Made by a program: the position numbers and the translations under genes. A DNA stretch of 64,000 bases from Candidatus Nitrosocosmicus oleophilus (lineage in GTDB: Archaea > Thermoproteota > Nitrososphaeria > Nitrososphaerales > Nitrososphaeraceae): contig NZ_CP012850.1 of assembly GCF_000802205.1 (NCBI RefSeq), forward strand, positions 1,488,001-1,552,000. Direction: 5' to 3'. This document shows, one piece after another, positions 1 through 9,712 of this stretch. The notes beneath the pieces were generated by a model. It worked only from the letters and a program-made list of their open reading frames with translations, was not told where the DNA came from and ran no database searches. Position 1 is the first letter of the stretch. Each line of letters opens with the position of its first letter.

Positions 1-2
1 AC

Positions 3-266
3 ATAACAAAAAACTATAAGGTTGGACTTTTTGCAATGTTTATTGCAGCTGCCCTAATTGGATCCGTAGTAGCATTTGGCGATAACATGGCATATGCAGG
101 CGGAAAACACAAAAAATCAAATGATGCAGAGCAAGCAATTGAACAAGATCAAGAGAACGAGCAAAATGCACAATGTGTATCTGGAGTATTTACAATAGCA
201 GGATGCAACAACTTAGGCTTTATGTTCCAAACCAACGAAGGTAACTTAGCCTTAGGTCAAAGATAG
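3..266 (+). CDS. Small secreted protein, ALGQ family (5' partial)
   Basis: The reading frame is open to the left window edge, so the true start lies upstream; the first ATG inside the window (36) falls in the middle of a hydrophobic export signal (VGLFAMFIAAALIGSVV, then AYAG as a likely cleavage site). The mature part is short, polar and Gln/Asn-rich and holds two Cys (QCVSG and AGCNN). Its end, with QN.Q.VSG, GCNN and GNLALGQ, matches the ends of two other small secreted proteins in this window (37760-38017 and 51084-51341), so the three form one paralogous family. A T-rich run follows the stop. Function unknown; secretion is inferred from the signal peptide. The two Cys are absent from the other two members. 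Confidence 0.75.
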   Translation: MTKNYKVGLFAMFIAAALIGSVVAFGDNMAYAGGKHKKSNDAEQAIEQDQENEQNAQCVSGVFTIAGCNNLGFMFQTNEGNLALGQR

Positions 267-1057
267 ACCTCTTTTTTTTCTTTAAACATTTATTTAAATA
301 ATTTCTTAACTGAATACCTTAAAATTAGTAAGCACCTGTGCAGATAATTCTCATTGATGGGACCTACATTAGTCAAATTAAATCTTGGTCTATTGAGAAA
401 TATGTCTTCGATAAATAATTTGTATTGTAAAGGTTTCAAAATAATTCTCGAGTATCAAAATCTTAATAATTAGGTTTCGAATTCTTTTTTTCCAGAATCG
501 ATCTCAGATTTGATTTTGTTAAGTACATCAACTATTCTTATTTTTTTACATATTGGATCTTTAAATGCCACATGATCGGGGATAGAAATATGATATATAT
601 CAGTAAATTTGATTATTTATTAAAAATTTAAAATTGGCATAAAATTTCATCTTTGTCCTACCAAATATGTTAATCAAAAAATAGGGCGAGATTCAACCGT
701 CAAATTTGCTTCCCACCAAAGATTTGACTCTGGTGAATTTCCTTGTGATTTCCAATATGCTTACATTAGATCTATAGCGAATCTTTTTTCATCTAATTAC
801 AATTTAGTCGTAAGTACACCAATTTGCTAATATTCAATTTTATTGACATGATCCATTAAGAAGTTACTGTTGCCATTTTATTTGTCATTAGGAGAATTAC
901 GGTATAAAGTCACTTTGTTCTAGATACTAGGTAGGGTCTTTGTATAAGAAAATAATGGTATGCTACAGAATAAACAGTATTTCTCTCATATTTAGAAACC
1001 AACCGTCAAATGACAGTAGGACATAATATAAAATCTATAATTAAAGGAGGGTAACAA
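267..1057. other. Intergenic stretch, 791 bases, with a possible short ORF relic
   Basis: AT-rich and without a convincing gene. On the minus strand, about 603 down to 473, a 43-codon open frame lacks ATG (a GTG at about 572 could start 33 codons) and ends KKIRIVDVLNKIKSEIDSG. It has coding-like composition and may be a gene relic, but I cannot support it as a gene. Confidence 0.3.
270..286 (+). terminator. T-rich 3' end
   Basis: A run of mostly T lies directly after the stop at 266, with no hairpin. Archaeal RNA polymerase stops at oligo-T tracts, so this is the probable transcript end of the preceding gene. Confidence 0.4.
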
Positions 1058-1480
1058 CTACCCTTGTGTAAGTTCATTAACTTTGAGTGTTTTTGTTGCT
1101 GATGCTGAAATATGAGTTTCGTCTCCAGCAAAGTATGCTTGAAGTGCATATTCTCCTGGGCCCAATCGGACCTGTAAACTATATTTACCCATTTCATTTG
1201 TTATAACATCGTTACTATTTTCATCTATACCTGTAATTATTACGGTAGCTCCACTTATACCGGAGTCCCCGCATTTCAGCTCACCCAACAAATTTACAGG
1301 GAGGGTACCATCAGAACCGACAGTTCCTGTTCTTGGAAATGAAGCTAAACTTAAAGTTGGTTGACAGTCAACCATTTGAGCTGATACCGGATTGCTTGAC
1401 AACGATGCCATTACAATTATTGAGAATGTCAGGAAACCAGCAATAGCTACAATCATGGTCATTTTGTTAAAGTTATTCAT
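1058..1480 (-). CDS. Secreted Ig-like / carboxypeptidase-regulatory-like domain protein
   Basis: 140 residues. An N-terminal export signal (about 1-35: hydrophobic MIVAIAGFLTFSIIVMASL, then VSAQ as a likely cleavage site) is followed by one small beta-rich domain. SGATVIITG, MGKYSLQVRLGPGEYALQAYF and a closing SATKTLKV strand are typical of bacterial Ig-like or CarboxypepD_reg-like folds that serve as stalk or adhesion modules on surface proteins. Two Cys (about 39 and 71) could pair. The start is the ATG directly before the signal. The gene stands alone, with long AT-rich gaps on both sides. There is no anchor, so it is probably released or held by partners. Fold by pattern recognition only; exact function unknown. 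Confidence 0.7.
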   Translation of the reverse strand: MNNFNKMTMIVAIAGFLTFSIIVMASLSSNPVSAQMVDCQPTLSLASFPRTGTVGSDGTLPVNLLGELKCGDSGISGATVIITGIDENSNDVITNEMGKYSLQVRLGPGEYALQAYFAGDETHISASATKTLKVNELTQG

Positions 1481-2224
1481 AATTTACATGAAATTACGTC
1501 AATTAATATTTAAGCTTTCTAACATATCGAGTGGCCCTGTCAACTTACCGTGATCCTTTAGTTTGAAATGTCCTATGTCTATTAAGAACGCTAGAAGAGG
1601 TGTACATCAGAGTATGTAGCATATCGTATACTTCAGTTTGTTAACGCTTTTCAGGATTGTCACTGAGGAAGGCCACGGAAATACTGTCTTGATAAGTTAG
1701 TAGAAACCATGTTACTTTTGCTAATATGGATTATCTCTTTTATATCTTGATTAAATGTCAATAAATCGAGGATATTGCTAACACATGGATTATAACAGTA
1801 GGGGGCTGGCTATCCAAATTTTATCTTGTATCATTTTTGTATCGGACTTAACGAGCCTGTAAATTGAATCGGGTTTTGTAAATCTTGCAATTCAATAGTA
1901 GTACGGATGAAATTTGTTTCAACCATTAATGAACGAGAGATTCAATTTGGTAACGATATTAATACCGGTTAATGCATAAAACTGTAGATGGAATTATCCA
2001 AATTGATATTATCTCCCTTTTTTCCGGCTTGATGTGTTGTTAAATACTAAATTATTCTAATTAAGCAAGAAACCTAGTGAAGTACAATGGTTGAGGTTAT
2101 ACAGGGTTTAGTCAGAGCTGTTATAAATATACATAAAAATAATTAATGAGATCCTTGAATACTAACGACCAAAAGTACATGAACTAAGTAGTTTTTTAAT
2201 ATACCATTAATTAAAAGAAGATGT
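1481..2224. other. Intergenic stretch, 744 bases
   Basis: AT-rich with no open frame of coding character on either strand. It must hold the promoters of the divergent genes at 1480 (minus) and 2225 (plus). A purine-rich AAAAGAAG lies just before the ATG at 2225 and could serve as its ribosome site. Confidence 0.4.
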
Positions 2225-3739
2225 ATGAATCATGATACTAAATTAAATGAAAATAACCTTATTACAAATACCAATGACAATAATTATTATAAACGCCAAT
2301 TAGTGGAAACTTATGTTGATGCTTTTGCTTCTTCGATCAAATTTTATTCTAGAGTTTATGGCGCGTTTATTGAGGCCTTTTCTGTGCCATTTACTGATGC
2401 GAGAGAAGATCTAAAAGAAATAAAAAAGGAAGCTATAGTTGGTAATGCCTTGATGTTTACTAGCTATGATAAACAACAAGAAATCTACGATATATCTGAA
2501 AAAATAATACTTTCTAAAATACGTAATAAATTTGATACAAACTTTAGAGATAAAGCATTTGTGGCATCTCTTTCAGAATTTATTAAAAGCTATTGCGACA
2601 TTGCGAAAATTACAGGAGCTGGATTGATATATCAATACTTCTCCAATGTAAACTCCTTTTGGAACAATGAATTTATCGAGCCTTTGAGAGATGTAATATA
2701 TAGAACCCCATGTCACAAGATCCACTCTGAAAACAAATATTCTCTGTTTCATTATGATTTGCCTCAAGAAAATAATCATAGACAAAAAAATGATGAACAT
2801 GAGATTGTCAAAAAGGGGATGTCAAGTACAAAACTAGCATCTGGTGGATTTACTACTCCTGTTTCTACACCTCTACTGATTATCTATGCGTTTATTAACA
2901 GAAATTACATTCTCGACCTTCTTCCCGATTCGAGTATCGTTAGAAATTTTCAAAAACAAGGCTTTGATGTCTATACTACAGATTGGGGAACTCCAAGTGC
3001 ATATGATAAGGAACTAACTGTGGGGCATTATGTGAACCACTATCTTACCGACGCAATAGATCACATATTGGAGCATTCAAATTCTGAAAAGGTTTCATTA
3101 TTGGGTTATTGTTGGGGAGGTGACCTGGCTCTTATGTTGGCAGCACTACATCCTGAAAAAATAAAGAACATAGTGACTTTTGCAACACCAGGTGATTTTA
3201 GTGTTGATAATAATCTCTTAAGCGTGTGGACAAAAAGCATAAACGCCAATTCTATTGTAGATACATTCGGTAATACTCCTAGTTGGTTTATTAATAGTTC
3301 ATTTTTGCTCAGGAGCCCAATAGATTTTCTGCACAAATATCCTCACTTTTTCTTTGAGGGAAAACCTAAAGACATAGATTCCCTGATCCAATTCTTCGCT
3401 ACAGAGACTTGGCTTTATGATAGTCCTCCTATAATAGGTGAGATATACAAGCAATTTGTAAATGACTGTTACAAGAAAAATCTGCTAATAAAAAATGAAA
3501 TGATAATAGGGAAAAATGATAAGATTGATTTGAGTAAAATTAAACAACCTTACTTAAATGTAATTGCGAAGAGGGATGATTTGGTTGATCCCTCATCAAG
3601 TAGGGCGATTAATAATGCAATAGGAAGTGTAGACAAATCAACCATAGAATTCAATTCAGGTCATGTTGGTGCTTGTATAAGTTCTAGAGCACATGAACAG
3701 TTGTGGCCTAAGGTAGGCGACTGGTTAAAAAGCAGATAA
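2225..3739 (+). CDS. phaC: Poly(3-hydroxyalkanoate) synthase
   Basis: 504 residues. Polymerises hydroxyacyl-CoA into polyhydroxyalkanoate storage granules. The alpha/beta-hydrolase core fills about 190-504. The lipase-like box GYCWGG carries the nucleophile Cys296 in place of Ser, the hallmark of PHA synthases. Asp452 (RDDLVDP) and His480 (SGHVG) complete the triad. The first ~190 residues are helical and charged; this is longer than usual for class III PhaC (about 350 residues) and nearer the class I/II layout. Thaumarchaeal PHA synthases are usually described as class III-like, working with a PhaE-type partner; a helical phasin/PhaE-like protein sits at 60837-61373, far from this gene. The ATG has a purine-rich AAAAGAAG upstream. 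Function is firm; the class assignment is less so. Confidence 0.92.
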   Translation: MNHDTKLNENNLITNTNDNNYYKRQLVETYVDAFASSIKFYSRVYGAFIEAFSVPFTDAREDLKEIKKEAIVGNALMFTSYDKQQEIYDISEKIILSKIRNKFDTNFRDKAFVASLSEFIKSYCDIAKITGAGLIYQYFSNVNSFWNNEFIEPLRDVIYRTPCHKIHSENKYSLFHYDLPQENNHRQKNDEHEIVKKGMSSTKLASGGFTTPVSTPLLIIYAFINRNYILDLLPDSSIVRNFQKQGFDVYTTDWGTPSAYDKELTVGHYVNHYLTDAIDHILEHSNSEKVSLLGYCWGGDLALMLAALHPEKIKNIVTFATPGDFSVDNNLLSVWTKSINANSIVDTFGNTPSWFINSSFLLRSPIDFLHKYPHFFFEGKPKDIDSLIQFFATETWLYDSPPIIGEIYKQFVNDCYKKNLLIKNEMIIGKNDKIDLSKIKQPYLNVIAKRDDLVDPSSSRAINNAIGSVDKSTIEFNSGHVGACISSRAHEQLWPKVGDWLKSR

Positions 3740-3844
3740 TGACAAACAATTACCATTTTCTTAGTTCCTGCTTGCGATAAACTTAGAGATTTCAATTCAA
3801 GGGGATATTTTAGCATATTTTAGAATTATTGCTATCCCTATTCA

Positions 3845-4456
3845 ATGCATTATAACTTGTTCTACAAAACAGTCAAAAAGCAGTTATATATATTATCATT
3901 TATTGTTATTGATATGCAATTTATAATATTATCTATTATAATACTATTTGGCGCAGGTGTTTTATTACAAAATGACAAAGAGGTACTGAGTCAGCCTTAT
4001 CAAATTGTAAATGAAATTGCGGATCACAACCTCAATAAGTTAGTAACGAATTCTTTAAATTTATCCGCTCCAGTATATCAGGCATACTCTGGGATCTTCC
4101 TGGGAACTAAAAATTTATCATCCGGCCCTTCTTTAATAAGTGAAGATCATGCAATTGAAAAAGCAGTTCTGAAAAACGTAGGCAATGTAACCAATAATAT
4201 GACCTTTATAAATACTCATTTACCAGATGGTACAATTCAGAGCGCAGCCAAGGGGGTGATTACATCTGAAGATGGACAAAGCATTAGTTGGATTTCCTCA
4301 GACATTGGAATTATTAATGACCAAGGTGAGTTGTTCCATGGAATTGTCCAATTTGAAATTACAAATAGTTCAAGTTTCTCATTTCTAAATAATGCTACAG
4401 GTATAGACACACAGACTCCAGACATTAAGAGGACAATTTGGTTAGTTGAGAAGTAA
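3845..4456 (+). CDS. Secreted or membrane-anchored protein of unknown function
   Basis: Up to 203 residues. A hydrophobic segment (MQFIILSIIILFGAGVLL) begins at the internal ATG 3914; starting there gives 180 residues with an ordinary N-terminal signal or anchor, while the ATG at 3845 adds a 23-residue basic leader. The exported part has several N-x-S/T sequons (NNMT, NSSS, NNAT) and alternating beta-like stretches (GTIQSAAKGVITSEDGQSISW, ELFHGIVQFEIT). I do not recognise a family. It follows phaC by 105 bases in the same direction, but nothing ties the two functionally. Confidence 0.6.
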   Translation: MHYNLFYKTVKKQLYILSFIVIDMQFIILSIIILFGAGVLLQNDKEVLSQPYQIVNEIADHNLNKLVTNSLNLSAPVYQAYSGIFLGTKNLSSGPSLISEDHAIEKAVLKNVGNVTNNMTFINTHLPDGTIQSAAKGVITSEDGQSISWISSDIGIINDQGELFHGIVQFEITNSSSFSFLNNATGIDTQTPDIKRTIWLVEK

Positions 4457-4970
4457 AATAAAGCGGAGTGGAGGATGAATACATTAGTAAATGTTAATTG
4501 GAATGGCCTTTAGACCCATGGATATCATATGATGTCATCTCTATTGGAATGATTGTTTGTTTTAAGGCTGTGGGATCCGTATATAATGGGGAGAGGTTTT
4601 TGACAAAATAATATCAAAATTTGTTTTACATCCCATCGAGCACGTATCTATTTAGGTCTGTTAGGGAACTGTATCTAAGAATATATAAAGTTCCTAAAAT
4701 CTCACAAAAAAATAATAGCTCATTTGTCAGAAAGTAAAAAAAAATTATGTCGTAAAATCACTCGCAATATCCAATTACCCTTTGTTTATGAAATTGTATC
4801 TCTATATGCCATTTATTCGAACTGCATTACCAGGTGTGCAAGAGGTATCAAGGAAATGCTTTCTATGACATTCATAATTCATAAGAACATTTGAACACAT
4901 TGAAAACTGGATAATAGGATTCCGGTTTATTTACATATAGGTTTCAAGAAATTCCCAACGAATCACATTA
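4457..4970. other. Intergenic stretch, 514 bases
   Basis: AT-rich with no coding frame seen. It should carry the promoter of the broken gene that starts at 4971. Confidence 0.35.
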
Positions 4971-6243
4971 ATGTCAGGGATTTTTGTAACTAGTGCAATA
5001 GCTCTAGCATTCATATCTCTTATTCTGGGTAATATTGTTCCAGTTTATTCGATTGAAACCCCTGCCAAACATGGTTCCCACATACCAATAACAGAATCAA
5101 CCAAATTCTGACATAGAAAAGTATGGCTTCTCAGTCAATAATTTATCTAAATCATATACAGAACAAATCATAACATCATGCTACGATAATGATGATCACT
5201 GTCCTAGGATGGCTCTAGATGAGCTCAATAAAACAACAGGTGTGCAAACTGTTTTAGGAACTTTTTCGGATCTTATTAGGCTTTATGATGAAAACAATTA
5301 CTCTTGTCATCATGAGGGTCATCATCTTGGGATGCGGTTGTATGATTATACAAGCAATTTGGAAGAGGCACTCAATCATGCTACAATACTCTGTGGAGGT
5401 TCAGTATACCATGGAATCTTTCAAAGCTTTTTTGGTGGAGAGCAATTTGTTCATAATACAGATAAAAATCAGATCGTGATTACACAGCTTTGCACTATGG
5501 GCCAAGAAAACGTCACCTAGTTACATGAACGAGACTGTATTCATGGAACAGGACATGGTTTAGTGAAATTATACAATTTCAACACTACAGATGCTGTTGA
5601 TCGTTGTAATGAGTTTATACCACTATGGGCACAGAGCGCATGCTCAAGAGGTGTATTTATGGAGAACATCGATTATTTCTTAGAAACCGGCAAAGGTAAT
5701 TTTGACAAAAATGACATTTATTATCCTTGCAACAGGACCGTTGAAAATTTTGCACCTCAGTGCTATTACTATTACCCAGAGTATAATTCGGAAAGAAATA
5801 ATTTCACTCTAGGATACAATCTTACAGACATATTTGCTCAATGCGATAATATATCTCTAGGCAAATTTGTCAAATATTGCTATCAAGGTATTGGAAGGAT
5901 GTTAGCACCATTTGCATATACAAATCCGGAACCATCAATTGCGGCTTGTGATTTTGGAAATCAGACTACCTATCATAATGATTGTTTGATAGGAATCCTG
6001 AAAACAATACTAAAGTCAGATGCAAAGACAGATGTTGGAGTCCAGTTCTGCAGTCTCTCAAAAGAAGATTTTAAAGCGACGCGTTACGAAATAGTAGGAA
6101 TGTGGATTAAAACATTCCTATATCCTGACAAACAAGAATTAGAAAGCGAATGTGCTAAGGCACCTGATGTTAATTATGTTATCAAATGCATAAATGCAAA
6201 TCCCAAGACTAGCTTAATTCTTCCTATGTTTGAACCAGTATAA
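4971..6243 (+). pseudogene. Secreted Cys/His-repeat protein, broken by a frameshift and an in-frame stop
   Basis: Three pieces read as one protein of about 420 residues. An ATG at 4971 opens a signal peptide (IFVTSAIALAFISLILG) whose frame ends at a TGA (5109). The mature protein continues in the next frame from about 5092 (QPNSDIEKYGFSVNN) and meets an in-frame TAG at 5518. The same frame then runs on without shift to the stop at 6243. The protein is full of Cys and His in repeating modules: SCHHEGHHLGMRLYDY then LCGGSVYHGIF; DCIHGTGHGLVKLYNF then SACSRGVF; then YCYQGIGRML with DCLIGI. The spacing suggests disulfides or metal/haem ligands, but the family is unknown to me. The 3' part (5563-6243) could still be translated by itself, without a signal. 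Two lesions favour a pseudogene over a single sequencing error. Confidence 0.7.
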
Positions 6244-6490
6244 TTGATAGTAAACGACAATGCAGGCGACGGCTGACAACTTTGTTAGTGTGGATACGTT
6301 TGTGATTGCTCAAACCTTTGTTTCACTAGGAATTCAATTCTCAATACCAATGAGATATTTTAGTAAGATTGTAATCAAATCAATAATAAAAGTGATAATT
6401 TATGATATTATAAAAAATTATTTAAATATCCATACAATCGTCTTTAGATATGGGAAGGTTGGATATACAGTACATATTCTTTTATCTGAT

Positions 6491-7339
6491 TTATCCTCTT
6501 AACGATCCCATGGTAAATCCTTTTATCATTTGTCTTTGGAAAGCCACGATGAGAATAATCACTGGCAATAGCGCTATAGTGATCCCTGCAGCCAGGTATC
6601 CCCATTCGATCCTGTACAAAGAGATGAATTGATATAAAGCCACCTGAAATAGAGTGGAATTTGGAGAATTTGCAAGTACTATCGGTAGAACAAATTCGTT
6701 CCAGGAAAAAATAAAAGAAAAAATCGACGCAACTGCGAAGCCGGGCATAGATAGTGGAATTGTAATTCTTCTCAATACCCCTATCCTTGAACAACCATCG
6801 ATTAGTGCAGATTCTTCTAATTCTTTTGGTATAGTTTCAAAATAGTTTTTTAATAATATCACGTTTAACGGAATAATGAGTATTTGAAAGGTTAGAATCA
6901 GAGAAACGAGGGAATTAAGTAGTCCTAGATTTGCAAGAATACTATATAGAGGTATTATGTTTATTACTACCGGTATCATAAATAAACCCAGTATAAGAGA
7001 AAACAATATCCTTTTAGCTTTAAACTCAAATCGAGCCAGAGCGTACCCAGCTAAAGCACATATAGTAACATTTAGAATCATACTCCCAAAGCTAACAATT
7101 AAGCTATTGTATAGACTTTTTACAATGGTCGAATCTGTAAAGACAAAAGCATAATTTTCAAGAGTAACATGTTCTGGAATCAATTTTGGAGGAAAACTCA
7201 TAGTTTCATCATTCGGTTTTAAAGACGTAGTAAAAACCCAAATCAATGGAAATAAAGTGAGCCCAATGAACGTAAATATCGCAATGTAAACAAAGGATTT
7301 TTCAATCTTTTCAATTGTATGACTGGAAAGTTTACCCAA
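6491..7339 (-). CDS. Sugar-type ABC transporter permease, MalG/UgpE family
   Basis: 282 residues, last gene of a four-gene ABC importer operon. One of two integral membrane subunits of a CUT1-type (oligosaccharide or glycerol-phosphate) importer. Six hydrophobic helices are visible. The cytoplasmic EAA loop that docks on the ATPase is clear: EESALIDGCSRIGVLRRI with the following PLSMPG. The start is TTG at 7339, only 8 bases after the stop of the partner permease, with no early ATG, so translation is probably coupled. The WNEFVLP stretch in the penultimate helix is typical of MalG relatives. Substrate cannot be read from sequence. Confidence 0.9.
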   Translation of the reverse strand: MGKLSSHTIEKIEKSFVYIAIFTFIGLTLFPLIWVFTTSLKPNDETMSFPPKLIPEHVTLENYAFVFTDSTIVKSLYNSLIVSFGSMILNVTICALAGYALARFEFKAKRILFSLILGLFMIPVVINIIPLYSILANLGLLNSLVSLILTFQILIIPLNVILLKNYFETIPKELEESALIDGCSRIGVLRRITIPLSMPGFAVASIFSFIFSWNEFVLPIVLANSPNSTLFQVALYQFISLYRIEWGYLAAGITIALLPVIILIVAFQRQMIKGFTMGSLRG

Positions 7340-7347
7340 GTTGTATA

Positions 7348-8217
7348 TTATCCTCTCCGTTTCAATGCAATGATATAGATAAAAGCAACTACTATGTTGA
7401 TTGATAACAATATTATTCCTGAGGCCGAACCTTTAGACAACAGTCCAAATTCAAATGCCTGCCTATACATGTATAGCGATGCGGGAGTACTTGCAAATAA
7501 TGGATTACCTCCAGTCATTATTAAGGGTATTTCAAAAAAATTTATCGACCAGATAGTGATCAATATGATGTCAATTATTATGAATGATCTTATCATGGGA
7601 AGCGTTAGATAGAAAAACGACTTGATTTTAGAAGCGCCATCTACCTTAGCAGATTCATAAATAGATGGATTTATTGATAATAATCCTGCAGTGAGGAATA
7701 AGATAGTAAATGGTGTTCCATACCAGACATTTGCTATGATAATTGACCATACAACTATCTTGGGATCGGACAGCCATGCAATGGACGAAAATCCCAGATA
7801 CTCTAAAATGTAGTTTATAATCCCAAAACTGTTATCAAAAATGAATTTGAATGAAAAAGCAGCAATCAATCCAGATGTAATCCAGGGGATCATGATTAAA
7901 GCGATCAAAATTTGTTTTCCTTTAATATTTTGATTCAGCAGAGATGCAATAACTAAACCAATCAAAAACTGAAATACCACAGATCCTCCGACAAATATTA
8001 TTGAAATTTTAATGGAAGTATGAAAATTTGGATCATTTAAAACTTGTATAAAATTATCAAGCCATACAAATTCCCATTCTTTTAAGATTGTAGTTATCGA
8101 AACTCCATGCGTGGAGATATAAATATTCCAAGCGAATGGAAACAATAGAAATACGCACAAAATTGAAATGGCAGGTAATAGATAAAGATAGGGCTCATAT
8201 CTTGCTATAGAATGCAT
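7348..8217 (-). CDS. Sugar-type ABC transporter permease, MalF/UgpA family
   Basis: 289 residues. First membrane subunit of the CUT1-type importer, pairing with the MalG-like permease just downstream. Begins with a basic N-terminus and a helix (YLYLLPAISILCVFLLFPF). The EAA docking loop reads YESAKVDGASKIKSFFYLTL and is followed by PMI. It is shorter than enteric MalF because it lacks the large periplasmic insertion, which is the common form in archaea and Gram-positives. Its ATG lies 34 bases after the stop of the binding-protein gene, so the operon order is ATPase, binding protein, MalF-like, MalG-like. Confidence 0.9.
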   Translation of the reverse strand: MHSIARYEPYLYLLPAISILCVFLLFPFAWNIYISTHGVSITTILKEWEFVWLDNFIQVLNDPNFHTSIKISIIFVGGSVVFQFLIGLVIASLLNQNIKGKQILIALIMIPWITSGLIAAFSFKFIFDNSFGIINYILEYLGFSSIAWLSDPKIVVWSIIIANVWYGTPFTILFLTAGLLSINPSIYESAKVDGASKIKSFFYLTLPMIRSFIIIDIILITIWSINFFEIPLIMTGGNPLFASTPASLYMYRQAFEFGLLSKGSASGIILLSINIVVAFIYIIALKRRG

Positions 8218-8251
8218 TTGTATGAAAAAAAATAGGTGGATTTAGAATTTG

Positions 8252-9571
8252 TTACCAGCCTAGTATTTCAGCGGTCTTTTTGGCAGCATCATCCAGAGCT
8301 TGTTTAGGTGCTTTTATGTTGAAATAGACTTCATCGATAGCCTGTTTCAAGTTCTCAGCTATTTGAGGGTATTCTGGGATGTTTGGTCTACTATGAGCCT
8401 CCGGAATCATAGATATAAGCTTAGAGTAATAGGGTATAGTACTATTTAGTTGGGATGAATAGTTACCCTCGCCTATTGGTTTTTGAGTTGGAAGATAGCC
8501 TTCTTGTAGTAACATGGGGGTTAAAATCTCAGGATCCACCATTAGAGTCAGCAACTCCCATGCCAAATCCTTGTTCGGAGATGATTGAGGGATACTCAAT
8601 ATCCATCCACCCATCATTGTGGTGGTATTAACGTTTGAAGAAGGAGTAGGGAACAACGGAAGCATTCCAATCCTTTCATCCAGTGAGGTCCATTCATTTT
8701 TAGGGAAAGTACCTAACAACCATGATCCTTCTAGCATGACTGCAAACTTTTTATCTGCAAATTCCTGTCCCCAAAAGTGGTTAGGTTGAGGAGAAATACC
8801 TGCGTCTACTTGTTGTTTTAAGAATTCCAATGCCTTTACCCCCTCAGAGCTGTTGAATACTGGATACCAGTACGAACCCTTAGTAGGATGATTGTCTCTT
8901 TGTTCAAGGATTTGACCGCCTAGCATCCATAAATATGGATACCACATATCAGGAGAATGAGCAGCTCCAACTAGATGTACTCCCTGTATTCCACGGTCTT
9001 TTAAAAAATCATTTAACTTCTTGGCTGATTCGATATACCCATTCCATGTAGTCAAATTCTCTGGATCAACCCCTGCTTCTTTGAGAAGATCTTTCCAATA
9101 CCACATTGCTCGAACATCAGTCCAAGACCAAATACCATAGGTTTTATTTTCATATTTTCCTCCTTCCCAATTGGTTGGATACCATTCATTTGCTCTTCCC
9201 CAATCGTTTGCTTTATCAGTAATATCGGTAAGAAAACCGCCCTGTGCAAATTCTCCAAGCCAAATTTGATCAACAGATATCAAATCTAAGGGAGTTTGTC
9301 CTGCCATAGAGGTCAAGATCTGTGTTCTGGTTGCGTCATATGGCAATACACGATAATCAACCTTAATGTCTAATTCTGGATGGTTTTGCTTTAATTTGTC
9401 CAATGCCTTTTCAAATAGAATATCCCATCTTTCCTTAGGTTCTGCTACAATCGCTGTAAGTGTAACTTGTTTTTGGGCCTGCCCATACACCTCCAGGTAA
9501 TTGTTTTGTAGAAAAAAAGTTACAAAGACTAATAAAACTAGTATAGAAATTGAATGCACATATATTTTCAT
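8252..9571 (-). CDS. Sugar ABC transporter substrate-binding protein, family 1
   Basis: 439 residues. Extracellular receptor of the importer. Residues 1-30 form a signal or anchor (ISILVLLVFVTFFLQ) ending near VYGQAQ. The mature part has family-1 solute-binding features: DLISVDQIWLGEFAQGGFL near the N-lobe, KKFAVMLEGSWLLGTF in the middle, and the C-terminal NKDLAWELLTLMVDPE. Many Trp and Tyr (WSWTDVRAMWYWK, SYWYPV) suit stacking on sugar rings. There is no lipobox Cys, so in an archaeon it is probably held by the uncleaved N-terminal helix. The operon implies uptake of a sugar or sugar-like compound, unexpected for a chemolithoautotroph; the ligand is unknown. Confidence 0.9.
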   Translation of the reverse strand: MKIYVHSISILVLLVFVTFFLQNNYLEVYGQAQKQVTLTAIVAEPKERWDILFEKALDKLKQNHPELDIKVDYRVLPYDATRTQILTSMAGQTPLDLISVDQIWLGEFAQGGFLTDITDKANDWGRANEWYPTNWEGGKYENKTYGIWSWTDVRAMWYWKDLLKEAGVDPENLTTWNGYIESAKKLNDFLKDRGIQGVHLVGAAHSPDMWYPYLWMLGGQILEQRDNHPTKGSYWYPVFNSSEGVKALEFLKQQVDAGISPQPNHFWGQEFADKKFAVMLEGSWLLGTFPKNEWTSLDERIGMLPLFPTPSSNVNTTTMMGGWILSIPQSSPNKDLAWELLTLMVDPEILTPMLLQEGYLPTQKPIGEGNYSSQLNSTIPYYSKLISMIPEAHSRPNIPEYPQIAENLKQAIDEVYFNIKAPKQALDDAAKKTAEILGW

Positions 9572-9712
9572 TAGCCTTATAAGTACCTCAACTTTTTTAA
9601 GTATTACTCAATTTCTAAGACTCATCTTATCAACCGACCTCAAAGTTTGATATTGCCTCCCCTGTATTTCTGAGTCGGATTATATCATATTAGGAAAACT
9701 GCTTTTGATGTT

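Noticed and set aside
5518-5520. TAG as pyrrolysine or programmed readthrough
   Set aside because: No pyrrolysine genes or recoding signal seen, and a separate frameshift in the same gene argues for decay.
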